Origin: Alloprevotella sp. oral taxon 473 str. F0040
Lineage (GTDB): Bacteria; Bacteroidota; Bacteroidia; Bacteroidales; Bacteroidaceae
Assembly: GCF_000318095.2 (NCBI RefSeq)
Contig: NZ_KB290716.1
Coordinates: 204,679-264,103 of the forward strand
Length of the DNA stretch: 59,425 nt
Reading direction: 5' to 3'
Both the position numbers and the translations under genes were made by a program. Under the pieces are notes generated by a model. The model saw only the letters and a list, made by a program, of their open reading frames with translations, did not search any database and was not told the DNA's origin. This document shows, piece after piece, positions 52,404 to 59,425 of this stretch. Position 1 is the stretch's first letter. The number at the start of each line of letters is the position of its first letter.

Positions 52404-52524
52404 GACTGATACTTTATTCTAGGATCACAAACGCTTTATTCGCAAGAGAGATAAGAGCAATCGAAGGCTATCTGATAGAGAGTAAGCAGCAGAAATTTAG
52501 AAACTATTTAACACACAACTAACA

Positions 52525-52923
52525 ATGTCAGAAGAACGAAAGAGCATCGAAGTTGTAGCAGCCGTGATTATCGATCAACAACGGGTATTTGCTACACAAC
52601 GAGGATATGGAGAATGGCAAGGATGGTGGGAATTTCCTGGTGGAAAATTAGAAACTGGAGAAAGTCCCGAAGCAGCTTTGCGCAGAGAAATTCTGGAAGA
52701 ACTAGCTACCCACGTGGATGTAGGGGAACGGTTGTGCACAGTGTCGCATGATTATCAGAATTTTCACCTCACGATGCACTGCTATCTGTGTCGAGTGGTG
52801 GCAGGAACTCTGTCACTTTTGGAGCACAATGCCGCTCGATGGTTGAGCCGCTCGGAATTGGAAGAAGTGCAATGGTTGCCCGCTGACGTAGAAGTGGTGG
52901 AATTATTGAAGGAAATGCTCTAG
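52525..52923 (+). CDS. mutT: MutT-type Nudix hydrolase (8-oxo-dGTPase)
   Basis: A 132-residue hydrolase that removes pyrophosphate from oxidised nucleotides such as 8-oxo-dGTP to prevent mutation. The Nudix box is complete (GGKLETGESPEAALRREILE, then ELA), with the MutT-type lead-in GWWEFPGGK and the C-terminal ARWLSRSELEEVQWLPAD. Its + promoter is in the divergent segment at 52389. The tail sequence LPADVEVVELL is typical of MutT. Confidence 0.92.
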   Translation: MSEERKSIEVVAAVIIDQQRVFATQRGYGEWQGWWEFPGGKLETGESPEAALRREILEELATHVDVGERLCTVSHDYQNFHLTMHCYLCRVVAGTLSLLEHNAARWLSRSELEEVQWLPADVEVVELLKEML

Positions 52924-52970
52924 AAAGCTGACTTGCAGCAGCAAAGAAATCGCACGAAACACGCTCAAAA

Positions 52971-53002
52971 TTTGGCATTCCCACCAGATAGCCGTAATTT
53001 TG
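52971..53002 (+). promoter_or_regulatory. mtaB promoter (TTTG-N20-TAATTTTG)
   Basis: TTTG at 52971-52974, 20 nt, TAATTTTG at 52995-53002. A TTG codon at 53000 sits inside the -7 box, so it cannot be the start; the ATG at 53012 is used and the leader is at most a few bases. Confidence 0.88.
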
Positions 53003-53011
53003 CAGTTGAAT

Positions 53012-54457
53012 ATGAATACAAACGACTTGACTACTCATAACAAGAACAATACTAAAGCCGCAGAAGCCCCAACAACACAGGAGCAACATGCGGCTTCTAC
53101 TGCGCATTCTTCCTCCATCATCTCCAACAAAAAGGCAACTTTCGTGACGCTGGGTTGTAAACTCAACTATGCCGAAACGTCTACGCTGCGCGACCGCTTG
53201 ACCGCGCGCGGATGTTTGCCTGCCGAAGAGAAGGAAACTGCCGACATCTGCATCGTCAATACGTGTAGTGTCACGGGAGAAGCCGATGCCAAGTGCCGAC
53301 ACGCCATCCGCAGTCTACACCGTGAGCACCCCAACGCCTTTATTGCCGTGATGGGATGCTACGCGCAACTTTCGGGCGAAGACATAGCCAAGATTGAAGG
53401 TGTGGACCTCGTGGTGGGACAAGAACAAAAGGGGCGCATCATTGAGCTCATCGAGGAGCACTACGAAGCTCACTCCATGGGCGTGAAAGCCGAGACCGAA
53501 TCGCATGGCGGCATCTTCTACACCACTCCACTAAAGGACATCAAGACTTTCGTGCCTTCTTGTTCCAGAGGTGAGCGCACACGCTATTTCCTCAAGGTGC
53601 AAGATGGTTGCAACTACTTTTGCACCTATTGCACCATTCCCGCAGCCCGCGGTTTGTCACGCAATGGCACCATAGCAGAAGTTGTGGCACAAGCGGAAGA
53701 AGCTGCGGCTGCTGGCGGACGTGAGATTGTGCTCACCGGCGTGAACATCGGTGACTTTGGCCGCTCCACGGGCGAGAACTTCTTTCAACTGGTGCAAGCT
53801 CTCGATCAAGTGCAAGGCATAGCGCGCTATCGCATCTCGAGCATCGAGCCCAATCTTCTCACGGATGAAATTGTGGAATACTGTAGCAAAAGCCGCGCCT
53901 TCATGCCGCACTTTCACATTCCCCTACAAAGCGGAAGCGATGGGGTGTTGAAACTGATGAAACGTCATTACGACACGGCACTTTTTCGCTCTAAAGTGGA
54001 ACTCATTCGTCGCATTATGCCTGATGCCTTCATTGGCGTAGACGTAATCGTGGGCACGCGTGGCGAAACAGACGAATTCTTTGAGGAAGCCTACGAATTT
54101 ATCGCTTCACTTCCCATTTCTCAACTCCACGTTTTTAGTTATTCCGAACGTCCTGGCACGGCAGCGTTGCGCATTCCTCACGTGGTGGATGCTCCCACCA
54201 AGCGCGAACGCAGCAAACGCCTCCTTGCCCTCTCTGAAGAAAAGCGCAAAGCACACTATCGCCAATTCATCGGTGCTGAAAGAACCGTGCTTTGGGAACA
54301 CCTGCGCGAAGGAAAACCCCTCATGGGATGGACCGACAATTACATCCGCGTACAGTTGGCTGAGGGCGCAACAACCACTCCCGACGAACTCGAACGCGTG
54401 CGCCTAGGCAATTTCACGGAAAATGAGGAAGCATTGATTGCCACTCCCGTGGAATAA
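53012..54457 (+). CDS. mtaB: tRNA t6A37 methylthiotransferase MtaB
   Basis: A 481-residue radical-SAM enzyme adding methylthio to t6A37 in tRNA. The N-terminal UPF0004 domain holds three cluster Cys (TLGCKLNYAET, VNTCSVTG, MGCYAQ). The radical-SAM motif CNYFCTYC binds the second 4Fe-4S cluster. A TRAM-like tail ends the protein. The first 33 residues are low-complexity (Asn/Thr/Ala/Gln/Ser) and lack a counterpart in the family, whose members usually start close to the ATFVTLGCKLNY strand. No in-frame ATG closer to that strand exists. Confidence 0.93.
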   Translation: MNTNDLTTHNKNNTKAAEAPTTQEQHAASTAHSSSIISNKKATFVTLGCKLNYAETSTLRDRLTARGCLPAEEKETADICIVNTCSVTGEADAKCRHAIRSLHREHPNAFIAVMGCYAQLSGEDIAKIEGVDLVVGQEQKGRIIELIEEHYEAHSMGVKAETESHGGIFYTTPLKDIKTFVPSCSRGERTRYFLKVQDGCNYFCTYCTIPAARGLSRNGTIAEVVAQAEEAAAAGGREIVLTGVNIGDFGRSTGENFFQLVQALDQVQGIARYRISSIEPNLLTDEIVEYCSKSRAFMPHFHIPLQSGSDGVLKLMKRHYDTALFRSKVELIRRIMPDAFIGVDVIVGTRGETDEFFEEAYEFIASLPISQLHVFSYSERPGTAALRIPHVVDAPTKRERSKRLLALSEEKRKAHYRQFIGAERTVLWEHLREGKPLMGWTDNYIRVQLAEGATTTPDELERVRLGNFTENEEALIATPVE

Positions 54458-54576
54458 TCGCATCGCCCTCCGCGCTGCACCCGATTTTGCGCGTGAGGGT
54501 AGCTCTTTGTTTTCGTTCTGAAACGACTTTTCTTTTATGAAGAAGAGCAAAAGCCATTAAATATAACCAAGCATTC

Positions 54577-55629
54577 ATGATAGCTGTCGTCATACTCAAC
54601 TGGAACGGAGCCGAGATGTTACGCCGCTTTCTCCCTTCGGTGGTGGAGCATTCCCACCACTTGGGGGAAGTCATCGTGGCGGACAATGGTTCAACCGACA
54701 ACTCTTTGGAAATCCTGCAACAAGAGTTTCCTGAAGTGCGCCCCCTCGTGCTAGACCACAACTACGGTTTTGCCGAAGGCTACAACGAGGCTTTCCGCCG
54801 CTTGGAAGAAATCGCTCCTCATCACTACGACTACTACCTACTACTCAATAGCGATGTGCGCGTTACCGCCCAGTGGCTCCGTCCGCTGCACACCTATATG
54901 GAGCAACACCCCGAGGTAGCAGCAGCGCAACCCAAGATACGTGCCGAATGGGCGCATGACACGCTGGAATACGCAGGAGCATCGGGAGGTTTTATCGACC
55001 GATATGGGTATCCTTTCTGCCGTGGCCGTCTGCTCTCTGTGGTGGAGACAGACCACGGGCAATACGACGACATCGCCTCTATCTTTTGGGCAACGGGTGC
55101 GGCACTTCTCATTCGTCAGGCAGACTGGTGGGATGTGGGCGGACTAGATGGCCGCTTCTTTGCGCACAACGAGGAGATTGACCTCTGTTGGCGTCTGCGC
55201 GCTCGTGGTCGTGGCATCGTGTGCATCCCAGAGAGTGTGGTTTATCATGTGGGCGGTGGCACACTGCCGCAGGAACATCCGCGCAAAACCTACCTGAACT
55301 TCCGCAACAATCTCACGATGCTCTTCAAGAATCTCCCCGAAGCGGAGTTGAAGCCCGTGATGCGTGTGCGCTGTTTGCTAGATTTTGTGGCCTTTGTTCA
55401 GTTCTTGCTCAAAGGTGACCTCGCGAATGCCAAAGCCGTGCGCAAAGCGCGTCGCGACTTCCACCAATGGCGCAAAGATTTTGTGAAAGATCGCCAAGAG
55501 AATCTCGCCCTCACAGTGGAACATCCCATCGCAGAGCGCATACAGCGCAGCTTAATTGTCGGCTTTTTCCTCAAAGGTCAAAAGACTTTCTCTGCTTTTA
55601 TGAAGCGTAAGCAAGGAACTAATATATAG
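54577..55629 (+). CDS. Family 2 glycosyltransferase, rhamnosyltransferase-like
   Basis: A 350-residue GT-A glycosyltransferase. It opens MIAVVILNWNGAEMLRRFLP; the nucleotide-sugar site shows IVADNGSTDNSLEIL and the DxD-like LLLNSDVRV. Acceptor-side motifs FWATGAALLIRQADW and FFAHNEEIDLCWRLRARG (ED/DLCWR) fit WcaA/RfbN-type rhamnosyl or related transferases that build surface polysaccharide. A short hydrophobic stretch near residue 265-275 may anchor it peripherally. The sugar is not predictable. It lies 119 bp after mtaB. Confidence 0.88.
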   Translation: MIAVVILNWNGAEMLRRFLPSVVEHSHHLGEVIVADNGSTDNSLEILQQEFPEVRPLVLDHNYGFAEGYNEAFRRLEEIAPHHYDYYLLLNSDVRVTAQWLRPLHTYMEQHPEVAAAQPKIRAEWAHDTLEYAGASGGFIDRYGYPFCRGRLLSVVETDHGQYDDIASIFWATGAALLIRQADWWDVGGLDGRFFAHNEEIDLCWRLRARGRGIVCIPESVVYHVGGGTLPQEHPRKTYLNFRNNLTMLFKNLPEAELKPVMRVRCLLDFVAFVQFLLKGDLANAKAVRKARRDFHQWRKDFVKDRQENLALTVEHPIAERIQRSLIVGFFLKGQKTFSAFMKRKQGTNI

Positions 55630-55641
55630 AATCCGCGACAT

Positions 55642-55769
55642 GCTAACGTCTACTTTCTAACGTCTAAAATCTAGCGTCTAATCAACGTCTAGCTAATGCC
55701 CAAGCCACGCTTGTCGTGGCGAGCTGAAAGGGGTCTGTGACCCTCTAATGTCTAATTTAAGTCTAGCTC
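55642..55769. repeat. Heptamer TCTAANN array and hairpins upstream of the RsmI-like gene
   Basis: Units GCTAACG, TCTACTT, TCTAACG, TCTAAAA, TCTAGCG, TCTAATC run from 55642. A hairpin GCCACG-CTTGT-CGTGGC (55704-55720) follows. A second heptamer run (TCTAATG, TCTAATT, TCTAGCT) continues into the start codon at 55770. Confidence 0.85.
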
Positions 55770-56477
55770 ATGTCTAGTCTCTATCTCATCCCAGTCACCT
55801 TGGGCGATACGCCCCACGAACGCGTGCTTCCTGCTCACAATGCAGCGATAGTGCGTGGCATCCGTCATTTCATTGTCGAAGAAATCCGCACAGCACGTCG
55901 ATTTCTCAAAGCTGTCGATCGCAACATCGACATCGATAGCCTCACCTTCTATGAAATGGGAAAGCATGCCGACCGCGCTCGTTTCAGCGAATACCTCAAT
56001 CCCCTGCGCAAGGGCGAGGATGTAGGCGTAATCAGCGAAGCCGGTTGTCCTGCGGTGGCAGACCCAGGAGCAGACCTCGTGGCCATCGCCCAACAAGAAG
56101 GATTGAAAGTCGTGCCACTCGTAGGGCCATCCAGCATCCTTTTGGCAGTGATGGCTTCGGGTTTCAATGGCCAGAGCTTCGCTTTCCATGGATATCTCCC
56201 CATTGATGGCGGAGCGCGCAGCAAACGCTTGAAGCAACTAGAAAGCCGTTCGCGCGAAGAGCACCAGACGCAGTTGTTTATCGAGACCCCCTATCGCAAT
56301 GCAAAACTCTTTGCAGACATCCTCTCCGCTTGTTCTCCCAAGACCCGCCTTTGCGTTGCTGCTGGCATCACCACAGATCAAGAATGGATTTGCACGCGCT
56401 CTCTCAAAGCTTGGAAACAAACAGGCTTCCCCGACTTAGGTAAGACTCCTGCCATCTTCTTGATTTACGCTGGATAA
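55770..56477 (+). CDS. RsmI-like SAM-dependent methyltransferase
   Basis: A 235-residue methyltransferase of the tetrapyrrole-methylase fold. It shows GVISEAGCPAVADPGADLV (SAM-site loop), PLVGPSSILLAVMASGFNGQ and FAFHGYLP, all typical of RsmI, which methylates C1402 of 16S rRNA. It lacks the longer RsmI C-terminal extension, and its N-terminal part reads SSLYLIPVTLGDTPHERV, as in a Bacteroidota paralogue group whose target is unknown. The start codon is embedded in a heptamer repeat (ATGTCTAGTC). Confidence 0.88.
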   Translation: MSSLYLIPVTLGDTPHERVLPAHNAAIVRGIRHFIVEEIRTARRFLKAVDRNIDIDSLTFYEMGKHADRARFSEYLNPLRKGEDVGVISEAGCPAVADPGADLVAIAQQEGLKVVPLVGPSSILLAVMASGFNGQSFAFHGYLPIDGGARSKRLKQLESRSREEHQTQLFIETPYRNAKLFADILSACSPKTRLCVAAGITTDQEWICTRSLKAWKQTGFPDLGKTPAIFLIYAG

Positions 56478-56550
56478 CATTTAACATCTAGGGATGATTA
56501 ACAGATAGCACTAGGGCAACCAACGTACGATGGAAAGCCGCGCAACACAC

Positions 56551-56715
56551 TAATCTCAAAGTCTACCTGCGCAGCCTCTAACGTCTATCCCCTAACATCA
56601 AAACTGCCCAAGGCCTGCGAAGTAGAAGTCGACTAGAAAGATTTCGTGCAGCCCCCTAAGCTCTAAAGTCCATCTGCGCAGCCTCTAACATCTAACGTCT
56701 ATTCTCTAATGTCTA
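56551..56715. repeat. Heptamer array with 50-bp imperfect direct repeat upstream of crcB
   Basis: A block CTAATCTCAAAGTC..CTGCGCAGCCTCTAAC at about 56551-56597 recurs at about 56656-56693 with few changes. TCTAANN heptamers then run straight into the crcB start (TCTAATG-TCTAACT). Confidence 0.82.
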
Positions 56716-57074
56716 ACTTCTTATCTGTTGGTTTAGGTTGCTTCTTGGGTGGTTGCCTTCGTTATCTCCTCAGTCTGTGGTTAGGCGCGCCCAACTTCCA
56801 ACACTTTCCGTGGGCTACATTGGCAGCCAACCTCCTCGGTTGCCTACTCCTCGGGCTTTTCAATGGATGGATGTTGCAACATTCCTCCTCCACTGCCCTA
56901 CGACTCTTTCTCACCGTTGGACTTTGTGGAGGTTTTACTACCTTTTCCACCTTCACCAACGACCTCTTCCTTCTCGCACGCGGAACGCAATGGGGCACTA
57001 CCCTCGCTTACACCTTGGTCAGCCTCATCGGTGGCGTAGCACTCTTGATTGTAGGCTACAAACTGACCACGTAA
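56709..57074 (+). CDS. crcB: Fluoride channel CrcB/Fluc
   Basis: A 121-residue inner-membrane protein with four helices, acting as a dimeric fluoride exporter. Family motifs are seen: GGCLRYLLSLW, ANLLGCLLLGLFNG and the GGFTTFSTF signature of the pore. Length is normal (120-130). The start codon falls within a TCTAANN heptamer run. No fluoride riboswitch was found upstream; only repeats lie there. Confidence 0.95.
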   Translation: MSNFLSVGLGCFLGGCLRYLLSLWLGAPNFQHFPWATLAANLLGCLLLGLFNGWMLQHSSSTALRLFLTVGLCGGFTTFSTFTNDLFLLARGTQWGTTLAYTLVSLIGGVALLIVGYKLTT

Positions 57075-57167
57075 GCAGAAGAAGAATTTCACAAATACAC
57101 TCCTAATTTCAGAGTTTTCTCAGAAATTTACACTATAGTTTCTACTGAAGAATGAACTCGTCAATCT

Positions 57168-57175
57168 TAACTTTG
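57168..57175 (+). promoter_or_regulatory. -7 box TAACTTTG of the acyltransferase gene
   Basis: TAnnTTTG match, 22 nt before the ATG at 57198. No TTTG at the proper -33 position. Confidence 0.55.
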
Positions 57176-57197
57176 CTACTATAATAAGCACGCTCTC

Positions 57198-59141
57198 ATG
57201 ACCTATCGTCCCGACATAGACGGACTGCGCGCAATTGCCGTATTAGCCGTCATTCTCTTCCATCTAAACTCCTCGTGGTTGCCTGGAGGCTTCCTCGGAG
57301 TGGACATCTTTTTCGTCATTTCTGGCTACCTCATTGGCGGCATCCTCTATCGCGAGCTTTCCACTAACACCTTTTCTCTCAAACGATTCTATCTCCGAAG
57401 AATGCGCCGCATCCTGCCCGCCTTCTTCGCGGTGGTTATTATTAGTGTTCTCGTTGGAATGTTCTTAATAATTCCAGGTAGTAATGAATCTATAGCCTTA
57501 AAGAGAACTGCACTTGCTAGTGTCTTTTTTGCCGGAAACCTCTTCTGCGCTCTAAATGCTGGCTATTTCACAGCCTATGCGGAAATGCAACCACTAAACC
57601 ATTTATGGTCCTTAGCTGTAGAAGAACAATTCTATCTGATTTACCCTCTTATACTATGGGCATTATAGAGAATAATAAAAAAAATAAACTATCAGAATTC
57701 TATTCTAATTCTTCTTTCTATCCTATTCATCTTTATCATCAGTAGTTTTTCTTTAGCTTTCCTTCCTATTCACTTCAGAGGTTCAGTTATGGTAGCCTAC
57801 TACCTACCTCATTTGAGGTTTGGAGAACTCTTGATTGGAGCTTGTTACGGCATTTGGGTTAATCGTATCAGCATAAATACTCAATCAGAAAATAATATTA
57901 CGACAAACAAAAGTCAACCAGCGAATCATTTTTACAACAAGAGGAGTCTTTTAGCAATCATCTCCGTCTGCTTACTTTTGGGAACTCTCATACTCCCGTT
58001 CCCTACCAAGTTACCATGGTTCCCTGGCTTTTCAGCAATTATTCCATGTCTAGCAACTGTAGGAATAATGCACTGTGGTTTAAACTCCGCATGTAGCATC
58101 TCACGTTTCTTATCTCATCCCATTATTGTTTACATCGGAAAGCTATCCTATTCTCTTTATCTATGGCATTGGCCTGTCCTTGCCTTTGCGCGCTACATAC
58201 TACAACGCCCTTTAGACACCACGCAGCTATTTTATTGCATGCTCGTCATCCTTTTCCTATCGGTTGTATCATATTATACTATAGAATATCCTCTTCGTCA
58301 CAAACAATGGACTTTTACTAAAACTTTCTCTATATACTATCTCGTCCCAGCCACTATAACGATCATATTATGGTTTGTTGTTCCTTACAAAAATACGATG
58401 GAACCATACACCGTATGCGGAGCACCCAATTATACTACTGAACAATACCAAAATATGATAATTGGCGATAGTTCTAAAAAAGCGAATGTATTAATAGCAG
58501 GAGATTCATATACGATTCATCTTCTAGGCTTCGTACAAAAAGTGGCTAAACATGAAGGATGGTCTGCAAAATTTTCGGGAATTCATGGGAGTCCATTTTT
58601 ATTAGATTATGTTCTCCCTAAGTTCCATGCCGATAAGGATATTAAGAAAATGGTTTCTTCTAGGAACTCACAACTAATCTCCCAACTTAGAGATTACAAG
58701 ACCGTAATTCTTTCCAGCAACTGGTCTGAATATATGGATGATACTCCGACTTTCATGACCGAAATAGACCGAACACTAGATTACTTAACATCACATGGTC
58801 ACCACACTATAATGGTTTTCTCAGCACCAAACTTAGAAACCTCGCGATTGCCTGAAACATTTGCTCGTCTACAAGGATTTTCGCTCCCAGTGCATTTCAC
58901 AGAGCAAGAAATCAAAGGTAAAGCATATCACGAAGATATAGCTATTCGCAAACACCTAATGCAGCATATTAAAACGAAGTTTCCGAAAGTTGTATGTATT
59001 GATTTGCTTCCTCTTGTCCCTAAAGACATTATGGTCGAAGGGAAATCTGTGATGAGAGACAATTACCACTTCAGCTTTTTTGGTGCGCAATACGTAGCAG
59101 ACCAGTTTATCCAAAGGGGATATCATCTAATAGCTTCGTAA
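57198..59141 (+). pseudogene. Acyltransferase-3/SGNH O-acetyltransferase interrupted by amber codon
   Basis: A 647-codon frame broken by a single in-frame TAG (57666-57668, codon 157). The N-terminal acyltransferase-3 domain opens [20 protein letters not shown], with FFVISGYL and LAVEEQFYLIYP; further membrane helices follow the TAG in the same frame. The C-terminal SGNH hydrolase domain has IAGDSYTIHLLG and the DNYHFS Asp/His motif. Such OafB/OatA-type proteins O-acetylate surface sugars or peptidoglycan. Either one base change inactivated it, or readthrough occurs. A restart at the ATG at 57789 would give only the second part. Base composition shifts to AT-rich near 57430. Confidence 0.88.
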
Positions 59142-59241
59142 CTGCAACAAACATTCTAAGGAAAACTCAATCTATTCAGAGTCGCTACCAGCTATCATGA
59201 CTTTTCTCTCATCTTGCACAAAGCGATTTTCTTAATAAACT

Positions 59242-59425
59242 ATGACCTATCGTCCCGACATAGACGGACTACGCGCAATTGCCGTATTAGCCGTCATTCT
59301 CTTCCACCTCAACTCCTCGTGGTTACCTGGTGGTTTCCTCGGAGTGGACATTTTTTTCGTCATCTCAGGCTATCTCATTGGTGGCATTCTTTATCGCGAA
59401 CTTTCCACTAACACCTTTTCTCTCA
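59242..59425 (+). CDS. Second acyltransferase-3 gene, cut by window end
   Basis: The 61 residues visible ([20 protein letters not shown] through STNTFSL) are identical to the start of the gene at 57198. The DNA differs at about 14 sites, all silent. The gene continues past the window. It begins 100 bp after its paralogue and is presumably another O-acetyltransferase. Upstream sequences of the two differ, so the shared part starts at the ATG. Confidence 0.9.
   Translation, partial: MTYRPDIDGLRAIAVLAVILFHLNSSWLPGGFLGVDIFFVISGYLIGGILYRELSTNTFSL

Noticed and set aside
56478-56708. Fluoride riboswitch before crcB
   Set aside because: Searched for the conserved crcB motif; only heptamer repeats are visible.

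Overview
The window is chromosomal DNA from a Bacteroidales bacterium, most likely of the Prevotellaceae/Alloprevotella type (inference). The signs are Bacteroidota promoters (TTTG, about 20 nt, then TAnnTTTG) in front of many genes, weak Shine-Dalgarno sites, the RprX/RprY two-component pair, a TamL-type lipoprotein, a TPP-riboswitch operon of TonB receptor, PnuT and thiamine pyrophosphokinase, a large M60 peptidase, and pyruvate phosphate dikinase. Core genes are moderately GC-rich. Three stretches are clearly AT-rich and look acquired: the fic locus (about 7.9-9.7 kb), the 40.8-52.4 kb island, and the 3' part of the acyltransferase at 57.4-59.1 kb.

Layout. 1-0.9 kb: non-coding 82-bp tandem repeats and a microsatellite. 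0.9-7.7 kb: secreted C69 peptidase, a RelA-like (p)ppGpp synthetase with a decayed hydrolase domain, and PPDK. 8.1-9.5 kb: a lone Fic AMP-transferase gene bracketed by two matching palindromes. 9.9-13.7 kb (minus): thiamine salvage operon under a TPP riboswitch. 13.9-17.8 kb: helix-hairpin-helix protein, then rprX/rprY. 18.1-21.2 kb: M60 peptidase. 21.5-32.8 kb (minus): glutamine synthetase, mfd, ppiD, a WalJ-like hydrolase and tamL. 32.9-40.7 kb: SpoU methyltransferase, membrane glycosyltransferase, a 58-residue lipoprotein (minus), htpG, DUF1460 amidase and mnmE.

40.7-52.4 kb is a defence/toxin island with every gene on the minus strand: an SMC/RecF-like ATPase overlapping a protein with two DUF262 domains, an orphan HipB-like regulator, a 655-aa unknown protein ending in an RNxxxHG (DUF4209/HEPN-like) motif, a complete hipBA pair, and an Mrr-type nuclease. 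Two of its transcription units share a 30-bp promoter/operator. The hipBA and mrr promoters lie in a duplicated divergent promoter segment of about 110-120 bp. I think the DUF262-pair/ATPase/DUF4209 cluster is the best candidate for an undescribed system. 52.5-59.4 kb returns to core genes (Nudix hydrolase, mtaB, glycosyltransferase, RsmI-like methyltransferase, crcB) and ends in two tandem acyltransferase-3 genes with identical N-termini, the first interrupted by an in-frame amber codon.

The window also carries two dispersed repeat families. One is a 21-bp-period CTCCGA array: 5 units at 14.8 kb, 3 units inside the WalJ-like gene, 3-4 units at 35.7 kb. The other is a heptamer TCTAANN array that runs up to or into the start codons of mnmE, the RsmI-like gene and crcB. 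No rRNA, tRNA or CRISPR array was seen.
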